NCBI GenBank assembly: GCA_021390615.1
Contig: JAJEJU010000024.1
Coordinates: 1,178,001-1,242,000 of the forward strand
Length of the DNA: 64,000 bases
Source of the DNA: Rhodanobacteraceae bacterium ZG21-1
Lineage (GTDB): Bacteria > Pseudomonadota > Gammaproteobacteria > Xanthomonadales > Rhodanobacteraceae
Reading direction: 5' to 3'
The translations under genes and the position numbers were made by a program. Numbering within the stretch: the stretch's first letter is position 1; each line of letters opens with the position of its first letter. The notes beneath the pieces are model-generated. The model saw only the letters and a program-made list of their open reading frames with translations, did not search any database and was not told where the DNA came from. Below are positions 23,569 to 29,884 of the stretch, in pieces.

Positions 23569-23925
23569 CTATTTATCTTTCGCTCCATCTTCTTCCCGTT
23601 GCTTCATTGCCGCAGCCAGTTTTAGTTGCGTCTCGACTGACTTCCTCTTCAGAAGCTCCAGGTCATCCCCTCTAAAGGTGAATACTTCAGCGTTCTTGCC
23701 AGTTTCTATAGCTTCTTCGGTCTGCTTAATAATCGAAAGCATGGTGGCCGATAGCAGCGCAAGATCCGCAACATCCAGCTCTCTGGGTCGCTGAATAAAG
23801 CTGTCTTCCAGGCGAGCGATGATTTCGCTATTGAGACTACGGCCCATTTTCTCGCGCTCAGCATCAAGCTTTTCTCGAAGATCGGCGGGCAAGCGGACAG
23901 GGAAGGGGGCAATCTCACGGGACAT
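23569..23925 (-). CDS. Arc-family ribbon-helix-helix DNA-binding protein (118 aa, cassette B)
   Basis: RHH domain in the first ~45 residues (P-F-P-V-R-L-P-A-D-L-R-E-K-L, then S-L-N-S-E-I-I-A-R-L-E-D-S-F). The tail of ~70 residues is helical and charged. It is the counterpart of the 160-aa gene of cassette A: same strand, same divergent partner, same operator-filled gap. Operators have a different sequence, so the two systems should not cross-regulate. Confidence 0.77.
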   Translation of the reverse strand: MSREIAPFPVRLPADLREKLDAEREKMGRSLNSEIIARLEDSFIQRPRELDVADLALLSATMLSIIKQTEEAIETGKNAEVFTFRGDDLELLKRKSVETQLKLAAAMKQREEDGAKDK

Positions 23926-23973
23926 ATCGGGAAGTCACTTTCGATCTATCAAAGTTGCAATTCTGACGAAGAG

Positions 23974-24033
23974 TCACCGTAGCTCACAAACCGCTTGACA
24001 GTAAGATTCACGGTGATCCATGATTCACCGTGA
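23974..24033 (+). promoter_or_regulatory. Cassette B operators TTCAC(C/G)GTGA and promoter
   Basis: Palindromic TTCACGGTGA (24007-24016) and TTCACCGTGA (24024-24033), with a weaker TCACCGTAGCTCA at 23974-23986. A promoter TTGACA (23995-24000), 18 nt, CATGAT (24019-24024) reads right toward the short RHH gene and includes one operator in its spacer. The layout copies cassette A with a different recognition sequence. Confidence 0.7.
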
Positions 24034-24065
24034 GTCATGTGTCTCGCCAGCTACGAGGAAACTTT

Positions 24066-24236
24066 GTGAACGAGAAAGCCGATAGGCATCAGATCGCCCC
24101 TTTCCCGCTGCGCATGCCGGAGGACTTGCGTCTGGCAGCGCAGGAGGCCGGGAGGAAGGAGGATCGCTCAATGAACTGGATTCTCAACGATCGCCTGCGG
24201 AAGGCCTTCGGACTGAAGACGGAGGAGTCGGCATGA
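24066..24236 (+). CDS. Short Arc-like ribbon-helix-helix protein (56 aa, cassette B)
   Basis: P-F-P-L-R-M-P-E-D-L-R-L-A-A gives strand and first helix; S-M-N-W-I-L-N-D-R-L-R-K-A-F the second. GTG at 24066 follows GAGGAA and gives a protein the size of the cassette A partner; an in-frame ATG at 24030 lies inside an operator and would overlap the promoter -10 region. Its stop overlaps the ATG of a 27-codon micro-ORF (24233-24316) of unknown reality. Confidence 0.72.
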   Translation: MNEKADRHQIAPFPLRMPEDLRLAAQEAGRKEDRSMNWILNDRLRKAFGLKTEESA

Positions 24237-24339
24237 GTTTGCGACAGCCGTCGCACCCAATTGAGCCCGCCTCGCACGTACAAAATGCCCAGGCCAAGGA
24301 AAGGACTTGCAGATAGCGATACCGGGCGATGTAGCCCAA

Positions 24340-24413
24340 AAAAGCGAAAGCCCCGACGCGGCAACGTCGAGGCTTCCAAGGTTGTTCAACTATTCCCGAG
24401 AGAGGAATCGAAC
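24340..24413 (+). repeat. 74-nt leader element, copy B
   Basis: Second copy of the leader at 16126. Differences fall in the hairpin loop (TTGCAG versus CGGCAA) and in the last ~20 nt, while the stem and the following single strand are unchanged. It ends directly at ATG 24414. Confidence 0.75.
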
Positions 24414-24740
24414 ATGCAGCAGAATACGGCGGCGGCCGCTCAACCGCAAGATCAAAAGAAGTTGAGGGACACCATCAACTTGGTGGATGCCCTCGCGCAG
24501 GAAGGTTTCTCGCAGATCCGTGCCATCGCCTCAGTGGCACTCCGTAGTTTGGAGACGCCCAACTCATATCAATTCACTCAAGACATCAGTGATGTTTTGA
24601 TCGCCATCAAGAAGATAGCGTCCGATGCCGAAGACTGCATCAACCAGACGGCAGAGGAAGTGGGATGCGACTACGTCGACGCACACAGGCAGCGGCGGAT
24701 AGATGCTGAGATGAATAATTTCCGGCAAAGGGTCGCGTAA
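24414..24740 (+). CDS. Hypothetical phage protein (108 aa) after leader copy B
   Basis: Helical protein without recognised family; segments V-D-A-L-A-Q-E-G-F-S-Q-I-R-A-I-A and D-V-L-I-A-I-K-K-I-A-S-D-A-E-D-C-I. It takes the place of the DUF3077-like gene of cassette A but is not visibly related. The frame is open upstream through the leader; the ATG with GAGAGGAA before it is preferred. Confidence 0.58.
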   Translation: MQQNTAAAAQPQDQKKLRDTINLVDALAQEGFSQIRAIASVALRSLETPNSYQFTQDISDVLIAIKKIASDAEDCINQTAEEVGCDYVDAHRQRRIDAEMNNFRQRVA

Positions 24741-24752
24741 CGTCCAACAAAA

Positions 24753-24785
24753 AGCCCCAGCGGTGTTGACGCACCGTGGGGCTTG
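24753..24785 (+). promoter_or_regulatory. Leader hairpin AAGCCCCA / TGGGGCTT before the 65-aa gene
   Basis: Two stacked stems (AAGCCCCA/TGGGGCTT and CGGTG/CACCG) with loop TTGACG, no T-run. It stands 28 nt before the next ATG and resembles the AAGCCCC hairpins of leader copies A and B, so it may be a further variant of the same element. Confidence 0.5.
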
Positions 24786-24813
24786 AATCGAAACCCCTAT
24801 CTCGGGAATCTCT

Positions 24814-25011
24814 ATGGAAAACGTAGTCTATTTCACCGAAAGATTCAAGGTGCGGCCGGTCGAGCCCGATGATCTGGACGCAAGGTTTCACCGTTTCCTC
24901 GTCAAGCGGGGAATCATCGGCGATGACGTAATCGCGAGTGATGGCCCCAGCGATTCGCCGCCGGCACCGAGAATCAACCTCGACATCAGCCGGGGGAGGT
25001 TCGGCGCATGA
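24814..25011 (+). CDS. Hypothetical phage protein (65 aa)
   Basis: Short protein with F-T-E-R-F-K-V-R-P-V-E-P-D-D-L-D-A-R-F-H-R-F-L. No family recognised. The start has a weak upstream GGGAAT; the stop overlaps the next ATG (ATGA), so it belongs to the same operon as the following two genes. Confidence 0.5.
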   Translation: MENVVYFTERFKVRPVEPDDLDARFHRFLVKRGIIGDDVIASDGPSDSPPAPRINLDISRGRFGA

Positions 25012-25343
25012 ACGCTCAAGCCAACGCCAGCGCGACGGAAGCCCCGGCGGCGCACCGGCAAGATATCAACAAGGTCTTCAGCAAAAACGCCACGTATACC
25101 GTCGCCGAGGATGCCCACCCGGTTGACCTGCTCCAGGATGCGAGCTTATGGCTCGATACGAGCCAGAATAGCCTGGCGCTCGTTCTCTTGGGCCTGGAGG
25201 AGGGTGACGGCGGTGCAGCCGCATTCAACCTTCATGTGGTCTGCGGCGCGCTCCACGGCATCCTTCATTCGCTTGAGATGGCGGAGGGCATCATCGACCT
25301 TTCCACGCGCAAGGTCATGGCGATGAAGGACGCCTCGGCATGA
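25008..25343 (+). CDS. Hypothetical phage protein (111 aa)
   Basis: Helical protein with two amphipathic helices (S-L-A-L-V-L-L-G-L-E-E-G-D-G-G and H-V-V-C-G-A-L-H-G-I-L-H-S-L-E-M-A). The layout resembles small prophage proteins of the DUF3077 type, although I cannot assign it. Overlaps both neighbours by four bases. Confidence 0.52.
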   Translation: MNAQANASATEAPAAHRQDINKVFSKNATYTVAEDAHPVDLLQDASLWLDTSQNSLALVLLGLEEGDGGAAAFNLHVVCGALHGILHSLEMAEGIIDLSTRKVMAMKDASA

Positions 25344-25582
25344 CCGAGCTAACCGTGTGCAGATCCATCGTGATGATGTTCGGAGACACTAGGTCTCAGC
25401 TTCTGCTGTTCCTGATGTCCTCTTTGGAGGGCGCCGAGAGGCGGGGGGATGCACAGGGAAAGCTGGATGCGCTGGTGCTTACGGCGGAATACTTCCCCGA
25501 GTTCATGCCGGAATTTGCTGAGGTGCTCAAGAACAGTCGAGCAGCGGCCAAGGGTCGCATTTCAAATGGCACCCTTGGCTGA
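25340..25582 (+). CDS. Hypothetical phage protein (80 aa)
   Basis: Helical, hydrophobic N-terminal half (S-Q-L-L-L-F-L-M-S-S-L-E-G). Not recognised. The 3' end of the gene (last ~11 codons) is formed by one of the long palindromic elements, so the element either inserted at the gene end or the gene extends into it. Confidence 0.5.
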   Translation: MTELTVCRSIVMMFGDTRSQLLLFLMSSLEGAERRGDAQGKLDALVLTAEYFPEFMPEFAEVLKNSRAAAKGRISNGTLG

Positions 25583-25728
25583 TCGCCGGCTGGCGCGCGG
25601 CGCCGGCGGTAATCGCGATCTCAAATCGCGAATCAGGGGATGCGATTTCAAATCCGACCCTTTGCGTGTTCCATGGGGGTGCGATGAGCACCCCCATCGC
25701 TGGATAGTCCGATCTCAAGTCCGACTAC
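25547..25728. repeat. Cluster of four ATTTSAAAT-core palindromic elements (copies 2-5)
   Basis: Copy 2 (25547-25579): GCCAAGGGT / ACCCTTGGC arms, 9 bp perfect, around CGC-ATTTCAAAT-GGC. Copy 3 (25613-25631): TCGCG / CGCGA around ATCTCAAAT. Copy 4 core ATTTCAAAT at 25645-25653, with GCG and CCGAC flanks. Copy 5 (25704-25728): TAGT / ACTA around CCG-ATCTCAAGT-CCG. Most of this stretch after 25582 has no gene. Confidence 0.7.
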
Positions 25729-25787
25729 GCCGCCGCAGTATGTCCAAATTTGGACACACCCTGATGGGGTGCAGATGCCGCACCCCA
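25673..25787. other. Gene-free stretch with hairpins flanking a perfect 16-bp palindrome
   Basis: Between the converging operons. ATGGGGGTGC / GCACCCCCAT (10-bp stem, 5-nt loop) at 25673-25697, the palindrome TGTCCAAATTTGGACA at 25741-25756, and TGGGGTGC / GCACCCCA (8-bp stem) at 25765-25787. A minus-strand ORF covers part of it but lacks a ribosome binding site. A regulator or integrase site is possible; nothing proves it. Confidence 0.55.
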
Positions 25788-25947
25788 CTGAAGAACCTGC
25801 AGGTGATGCAGGTGCCAGGTGGTCGGTGCATGAGACGCCCCGCCGAACATTCTCGGCAGCAGCATAGAAACCGCATGGCTGTGCGCTTTGGTGGCCATTG
25901 GTGGCCGGATTTCGGTCAATTCGCCAGCAGCAGGAACCTCTGCTGCG

Positions 25948-26175
25948 CTACAGCTCCGGCACTTCTCCCAGCCGAACGATGACCCTCGGCTCGCTGTATT
26001 CGCCAAGAGCCTCATCGACGTCCAGGGAATAGGCGATCACGCCCGCAAAGTCCGATGCGATGCGCTCGGCTCGAATGAACGCCAGGTCAGCGCTAGAGAA
26101 CTGCTGAGCCTGTTTCGGCACGAAGCCATGGCCCTTGCCGCGGGTGAAGGGCTGAACGAGATGGATGGTTTCCAT
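25948..26175 (-). CDS. Hypothetical prophage protein (75 aa)
   Basis: M-E-T-I-H-L-V-Q-P-F-T-R-G-K-G-H-G-F-V-P, then a helix rich in Ala/Arg (A-F-I-R-A-E-R-I-A-S-D-F-A-G-V-I-A-Y-S) and an acidic end with P-R-V-I-V-R-L-G-E-V-P-E. The arrangement resembles short conserved proteins near prophage ends in xanthomonads and pseudomonads; function unknown. Start chosen at 26175 because AGGAGGATCTGCA precedes that ATG. Confidence 0.62.
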   Translation of the reverse strand: METIHLVQPFTRGKGHGFVPKQAQQFSSADLAFIRAERIASDFAGVIAYSLDVDEALGEYSEPRVIVRLGEVPEL

Positions 26176-26233
26176 TGCAGATCCTCCTGTTGAGGGGATC
26201 ATGCATGCCGCTGGTCGCATCGATCGAGACCGC

Positions 26234-26258
26234 AAAGTCGCATTTCAAATGGGACTAT
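26234..26258. repeat. Palindromic element, ATTTCAAAT core (copy 6)
   Basis: Arms CAAAGT and ACTATG, where AGT/ACT and CA/TG pair with one mismatch, enclose CGC-ATTTCAAAT-GGG. It lies in the ~270-nt gap between two minus-strand genes, where I see no gene. The same gap has a GCCCGC/GCGGGC stem (26370-26386) identical to the one at 18473. Confidence 0.6.
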
Positions 26259-26445
26259 GCAACGGGCAGGACTTTTCCCCCGGTTCGGTGAAAAGTACCG
26301 GAGGCCGTGCATGCGCTGAGTACGCCGGCACGGCATGGCATCGCGATTCGCGACCCCAGAGACGACGAAGCCCGCGCGAGGCGGGCAACGAGGTTTGTCT
26401 TGGCGGACGCCATCAGTCTACCACCAGCGCCGCAGTCTCTGCCAC

Positions 26446-26646
26446 TCAGTCGGATTTGAAATCGGACTTCCGCGCCTCTTCGAGCTGGCTGTTGGTGCCA
26501 CGCTGAAGTCGACTGGGGCTCGGCTGCACTCCAGCGGCCCTCAGTATTGCGGCGGTCTCTTCGGGGGATGCCTGGCGAGCGAACTGCTCATCCTGGCCAA
26601 GGGAGCCATTCTCCCAGTTCTCGACCGTGCCCTCTATCTTGGTCAT
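26446..26646 (-). CDS. Hypothetical prophage protein (66 aa)
   Basis: M-T-K-I-E-G-T-V-E-N-W-E-N-G-S-L-G-Q-D-E-Q-F-A-R, a pattern I associate with small prophage-end proteins of unknown role. The start at 26646 has a GAGGAG 7 nt upstream. The final residues K-S-D-F-K-S-D are encoded by palindromic element copy 7 (26449-26468), as if the element became the end of the gene. Confidence 0.6.
   Translation of the reverse strand: MTKIEGTVENWENGSLGQDEQFARQASPEETAAILRAAGVQPSPSRLQRGTNSQLEEARKSDFKSD
26449..26468. repeat. Palindromic element, ATTTGAAAT core (copy 7)
   Basis: AGT-CGG-ATTTGAAAT-CGG-ACT; it overlaps the 3' end of the 66-aa gene. Only the inner arms pair. Confidence 0.62.
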
Positions 26647-26695
26647 TTCAGCACTCCTCGTTCGGATGATCGTTGACCGTTTCTTGCCCAAATGT

Positions 26696-26720
26696 AGACC
26701 AAACCAGACCAAACCAGACC
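26696..26720. repeat. 10-bp tandem repeat AGACCAAACC near the prophage end
   Basis: Two and a half units of AGACCAAACC, 60-84 nt from the tmRNA 3' end. Short direct repeats at this distance from an attachment site are often integrase arm sites; that is an inference. Confidence 0.55.
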
Positions 26721-26738
26721 ATCCAGAAGCGGCCAATG

Positions 26739-26774
26739 AAAAAGCCGCCTAAGAGATTCAATCACTTAGACGGC
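26739..26774 (-). terminator. Terminator of ssrA
   Basis: Read on the minus strand: GCCGTCTAAG / CTTAGGCGGC with one G-U pair, then TTTTT. It begins 6 nt after the tmRNA 3' end. Confidence 0.85.
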
Positions 26775-26779
26775 CCTAT

Positions 26780-27131
<352 letters not shown>

Positions 27132-27151
27132 GGGGAAACGAGTAACGATCA

Positions 27152-27181
27152 AGTATATGGGGCAGGGCGCCGCGACATCAA
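27152..27181 (-). promoter_or_regulatory. ssrA promoter
   Basis: TTGATG, 18-nt spacer, TATACT on the minus strand, with transcription expected some 13 nt before the mature 5' end, leaving a short leader for RNase P to remove. Confidence 0.6.
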
Positions 27182-27200
27182 TGATGGCGCCTGCCTTTGT

Positions 27201-27689
27201 TCATCCTTGCCGGTTGTGCGCGCGCATCACGCGCTGTTTGTCGCGGCCCCACTCGCGTTCCTTCTCGCTGGCGCGCTTGTCGTGCTCCTGCTTGCCGCGC
27301 GCCACGCCGATCTCGACCTTCACGCGGTTGCCTTTCCAGTACATCGCCGTCGGCACCAGGGTGTAGCCCTTGCGCTCCACGGCGCCGACCAGGCGGTCGA
27401 TCTCTTCCTTGTGCAGCAGCAGCTTGCGGGTGCGCCGGTCCTCGGCGATCACGTGGGTCGAAGCGCTGATCAACGGGGGAATCGAGGCGCCATGCAGGAA
27501 GATCTCGCCGTCCCTGACCATCGCATAGCTCTCGCCGAAATTGATCCGGCCGGCGCGCAAAGCCTTCAGCTCCCAGCCTTGCAGGGCAACGCCCGCTTCG
27601 TAGCGCTGGTCGATGTGGTACTCGTGACGCGCGCGCTTGTTCAGCGCAATAGTGCCGTTCGCCGGTTTTTTTTCTTTGTCCTTGGCCAT
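27201..27689 (-). CDS. smpB: SsrA-binding protein SmpB
   Basis: 162 residues, full length. Marks: N-K-R-A-R-H-E-Y at ~17, G-W-E-L-K-A-L-R-A-G-R, R-T-R-K-L-L-L-H-K-x-E-I and G-x-V-E-R-K-G-Y-T-L-V-P. The C-terminal basic tail (D-K-R-x-x-x-x-x-R-E-W) enters the mRNA channel during trans-translation. The order smpB-ssrA and spacing of 70 nt are classical. Confidence 0.96.
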   Translation of the reverse strand: MAKDKEKKPANGTIALNKRARHEYHIDQRYEAGVALQGWELKALRAGRINFGESYAMVRDGEIFLHGASIPPLISASTHVIAEDRRTRKLLLHKEEIDRLVGAVERKGYTLVPTAMYWKGNRVKVEIGVARGKQEHDKRASEKEREWGRDKQRVMRAHNRQG

Positions 27690-27842
27690 GTCGTTGTCGA
27701 TTAAACTCGGGCGCTGTTGCCCTGTGCCGGGCCAGGTCCCATATCGGGCCGCGCCGGGTGGTTGAAAAGGTGCCGCCCGAAGCGCCGCCTTTGCTGCGCG
27801 CTCCTGCGAGGGGCGCGCGTGTCGATGCTGAAAGAGGCCTCT

Positions 27843-28274
27843 GTGATCGAAATCCGCCGCAGCGCCATGGTGAAGTATTCGCCGGCGCAGATGTTCGACC
27901 TGGTCAATGAGGTCGAAGCATACCCAAAGCGCTTCGCCTGGTGTGACGGCGCTGCAGTGATCGAGCGCGGCTCCGATATGCTGGTGGCGCGGCTGGATCT
28001 CAAGTTCGCCGGTTTTCGCCAGAGTTTCACCACCCGCAACAGCTTCGAGCGTCCCAAGCGCCTGCAGATGAGCCTGGTCGAAGGGCCGTTCCGCAGCCTG
28101 GAAGGCGTGTGGGACTTCCTGCCGCTGGGCGAGACGGGCTGCAAGATCGCCTTCGCGCTGGACTTCGACTATGCCGGGCGGCTAGGCGGCAGCGTGATCA
28201 AGCTGGGATTCCAGGGGCTGGCCAGCCGCATGGTCGACGATTTCTGCCGCGAGGCGGAACGCACCTATGGCTGA
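27843..28274 (+). CDS. ratA: RatA family ribosome-association toxin / START-like coenzyme Q-binding protein
   Basis: 143 residues with GTG start, or 149 with ATG at 27825. R-S-A-M-V-K-Y-S-P-A-Q-M-F-D-L-V-N-E-V, E-A-Y-P and F-x-x-R-M-V-D-D-F at the end are typical. E. coli RatA is reported to block 70S formation; related proteins bind ubiquinone in a START fold. It is divergent from smpB and followed by an RnfH gene that overlaps its stop, the same pair as in E. coli. GTG is preferred because family members begin at this residue and AGAGG precedes it. Confidence 0.85.
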   Translation: MIEIRRSAMVKYSPAQMFDLVNEVEAYPKRFAWCDGAAVIERGSDMLVARLDLKFAGFRQSFTTRNSFERPKRLQMSLVEGPFRSLEGVWDFLPLGETGCKIAFALDFDYAGRLGGSVIKLGFQGLASRMVDDFCREAERTYG

Positions 28275-28551
28275 GCCGGTGCCGCTGCGGGTCGAGGTCG
28301 TCTACGCCGAGCCGGACAGGCAGTGGCGGCATGAACTGCAGCTGGCCGCAGGCAGCACCATCCGGCAGGCCGTGGAGGCCGCCATCGCCTCGGGTGCCTT
28401 GCCCCGCGTCGGCGACGAGGTCGCATGCGGTGTCTTCGGGCGCCGGGTACCGCTGGATGCCGTTCTGGCGGATGGCGATCGCGTGGAAATCTATCGGCCC
28501 CTGGCGCTCGATCCCAAGGAGGCTCGGCGCCGCAGGGCCAAGGAAGCTTGA
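28267..28551 (+). CDS. rnfH: RnfH family ubiquitin-like protein
   Basis: 94 residues with a ubiquitin-like beta-grasp pattern: V-E-V-V-Y-A at the start, G-S-T-I-R-Q-A-V in the middle and I-Y-R-P-L-A-L-D-P-K-E-A-R-R-R-R-A at the end, diagnostic for RnfH. Function is not established. Overlaps the ratA stop by 8 nt. Confidence 0.9.
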   Translation: MAEPVPLRVEVVYAEPDRQWRHELQLAAGSTIRQAVEAAIASGALPRVGDEVACGVFGRRVPLDAVLADGDRVEIYRPLALDPKEARRRRAKEA

Positions 28552-28558
28552 GGCCGGA

Positions 28559-29035
28559 TCAGCCGCCGTTGGAACCGTCGCCGCCGCTGGACTTGTCGGC
28601 GTCCTTGGCTTTCTCTTCCGGCGTCTTGGTCTTGTCGCCCTCGTTCTCGTCCACCGGATAGCTGGAGTGGTACTTCTTGCTGTCGCGCACCAGATCCTGC
28701 GCGTCCTGCGAGAACAGGCTGCCCTCGGTGCGGACCAGGGTGTCGTTGTTGAAGTACAGGGTGAGCTTGTTGATCTGGATCGGGCCGCCACGGCGCGAAT
28801 AGGTGGACAGGTAGTCCCAGCGGTTCTGGTCGAACGGCGTGCTGATCGACGGGGTGCCCATCAGCACCAGCACCTGGCGCTTGCTCAGGCCCGGCTGCAA
28901 CTGGCCGACGATGTTCTTGTCGATCGTCTTGTCGAACAGGTTGCCCTGCTGCACGTCGGGGGTATACACGAGGCGACAGCTGGCCAGCGAAAGCCCCAGC
29001 ATGGCGAAACCCAGCGTGCGAATCAGCTTTTGCAT
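28559..29035 (-). CDS. bamE: Outer membrane assembly lipoprotein BamE
   Basis: 158 residues with lipobox L-A-S-C at ~17-20, then Y-x-P-D-V-Q-Q-G-N, L-Q-P-G-L-S-K-R-Q-V-L-V-L-M-G-T-P and Y-F-N-N-D-T-L marking the SmpA/OmlA fold. It is a subunit of the BAM complex that inserts beta-barrel proteins. The C-terminus from ~125 is a polar Lys/Glu/Gly extension. Divergent from fur with 76 nt between, as in pseudomonads and xanthomonads. Confidence 0.93.
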   Translation of the reverse strand: MQKLIRTLGFAMLGLSLASCRLVYTPDVQQGNLFDKTIDKNIVGQLQPGLSKRQVLVLMGTPSISTPFDQNRWDYLSTYSRRGGPIQINKLTLYFNNDTLVRTEGSLFSQDAQDLVRDSKKYHSSYPVDENEGDKTKTPEEKAKDADKSSGGDGSNGG

Positions 29036-29111
29036 GCGTGTTGCGTCCGGATCGTAAAGGTGTCGGATGATACACTAACGGCCTGACAGCACCGTGTGCG
29101 GGGAACTCGAG

Positions 29112-29528
29112 ATGGACCAAGAAACCAAAGAGCTGCGCCGCGCTGGCCTCAAGGTGACCCACCCTCGCATGCGCATCCTGCAGATCTTCGAGGAGGACAG
29201 CGTACAGCACCTCTCCGCCGAAGACGTCTACAAGAAATTGTTGACCCACCAGGAAGATATCGGCCTGGCCACGGTGTATCGGGTGCTCACCCAGTTCGAA
29301 GCGGCCGGCATCCTGGTGAAGCATAACTTTGAGGGTGGCCAGGCCGTCTACGAGCTCGACCGCGGCAAGCACCACGACCACATGATCGATGTGGACAGCG
29401 GAAAGGTGATCGAGTTCGTCAGCGAGGAGATCGAACGGCTGCAGCATGAGATCGCGGCGCGCCATGGCTACGTGATCGAGGACCACAGCCTGGTCCTTTA
29501 CGTGCGGCCGAAGCAGAAGACGCGCTGA
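29112..29528 (+). CDS. fur: Ferric uptake regulator Fur
   Basis: 138 residues. Winged helix: T-H-P-R-M-R-I-L, then G-L-A-T-V-Y-R-V-L-T-Q-F. The metal-site H-H-D-H-M is at 87-91. The two cysteines that bind structural zinc in E. coli Fur are replaced (D-V-D-S), as in Pseudomonas Fur. Start set at ATG 29112 with GGGGA before it; upstream codons in frame are ignored. It represses iron uptake genes with Fe2+. An extended -10 (TGATACACT, 29068-29076) lies ahead of it. Confidence 0.95.
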   Translation: MDQETKELRRAGLKVTHPRMRILQIFEEDSVQHLSAEDVYKKLLTHQEDIGLATVYRVLTQFEAAGILVKHNFEGGQAVYELDRGKHHDHMIDVDSGKVIEFVSEEIERLQHEIAARHGYVIEDHSLVLYVRPKQKTR

Positions 29529-29884
29529 CGACAGGCATCCGGCCGGCAGCCTGGGCAGCGAGGTCGGAATAGCGGCGAGACGGGAACAAGCCAGCGGGCA
29601 GGTAAACAGGCAGGCAAAAAAAAAGCCGCCGGGAAGACTCCTGTCCACCCTGCGGCTATCCGCTCATCCGTCCATCCGACACTGCGAGTTGCTCGCGATG
29701 CCAGGCGATGCCGAATGCAGCGGCAGAATGGCATCCTGCCACTCTTCGAATCGGCCGTCCCCACGACCGATTCGGGCTCACCATCTGGCGATGGCGGCTC
29801 CCCCACATCGATGAATCAATCCTAACGAAGCTTTCACGTTAACGGTATTGGAATATTTCCTAGGTGAGGGCCTGAGCTGGGGGA
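29529..29884. other. Gene-free region between fur and the histidine kinase
   Basis: About 355 nt between the convergent genes. Apart from a minus-strand terminator I see no gene, RNA or obvious repeat. Confidence 0.6.
29616..29656 (-). terminator. Terminator downstream of the histidine kinase gene
   Basis: On the minus strand GCCGC-A-GGG ... CCC-G-GCGGC, followed by nine T. It lies ~230 nt after the kinase stop codon. Confidence 0.72.

Noticed and set aside
24233-24316. 27-codon ORF overlapping the stop of the short RHH gene in cassette B
   Set aside because: Too short to judge and without a counterpart of the same sequence in cassette A; kept only as a note.
25725-26015. Minus-strand ORF of 96 codons near the prophage end
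   Set aside because: No Shine-Dalgarno at either possible start, overlaps the better-supported 75-aa gene, and its end is made by the palindrome TGTCCAAATTTGGACA.
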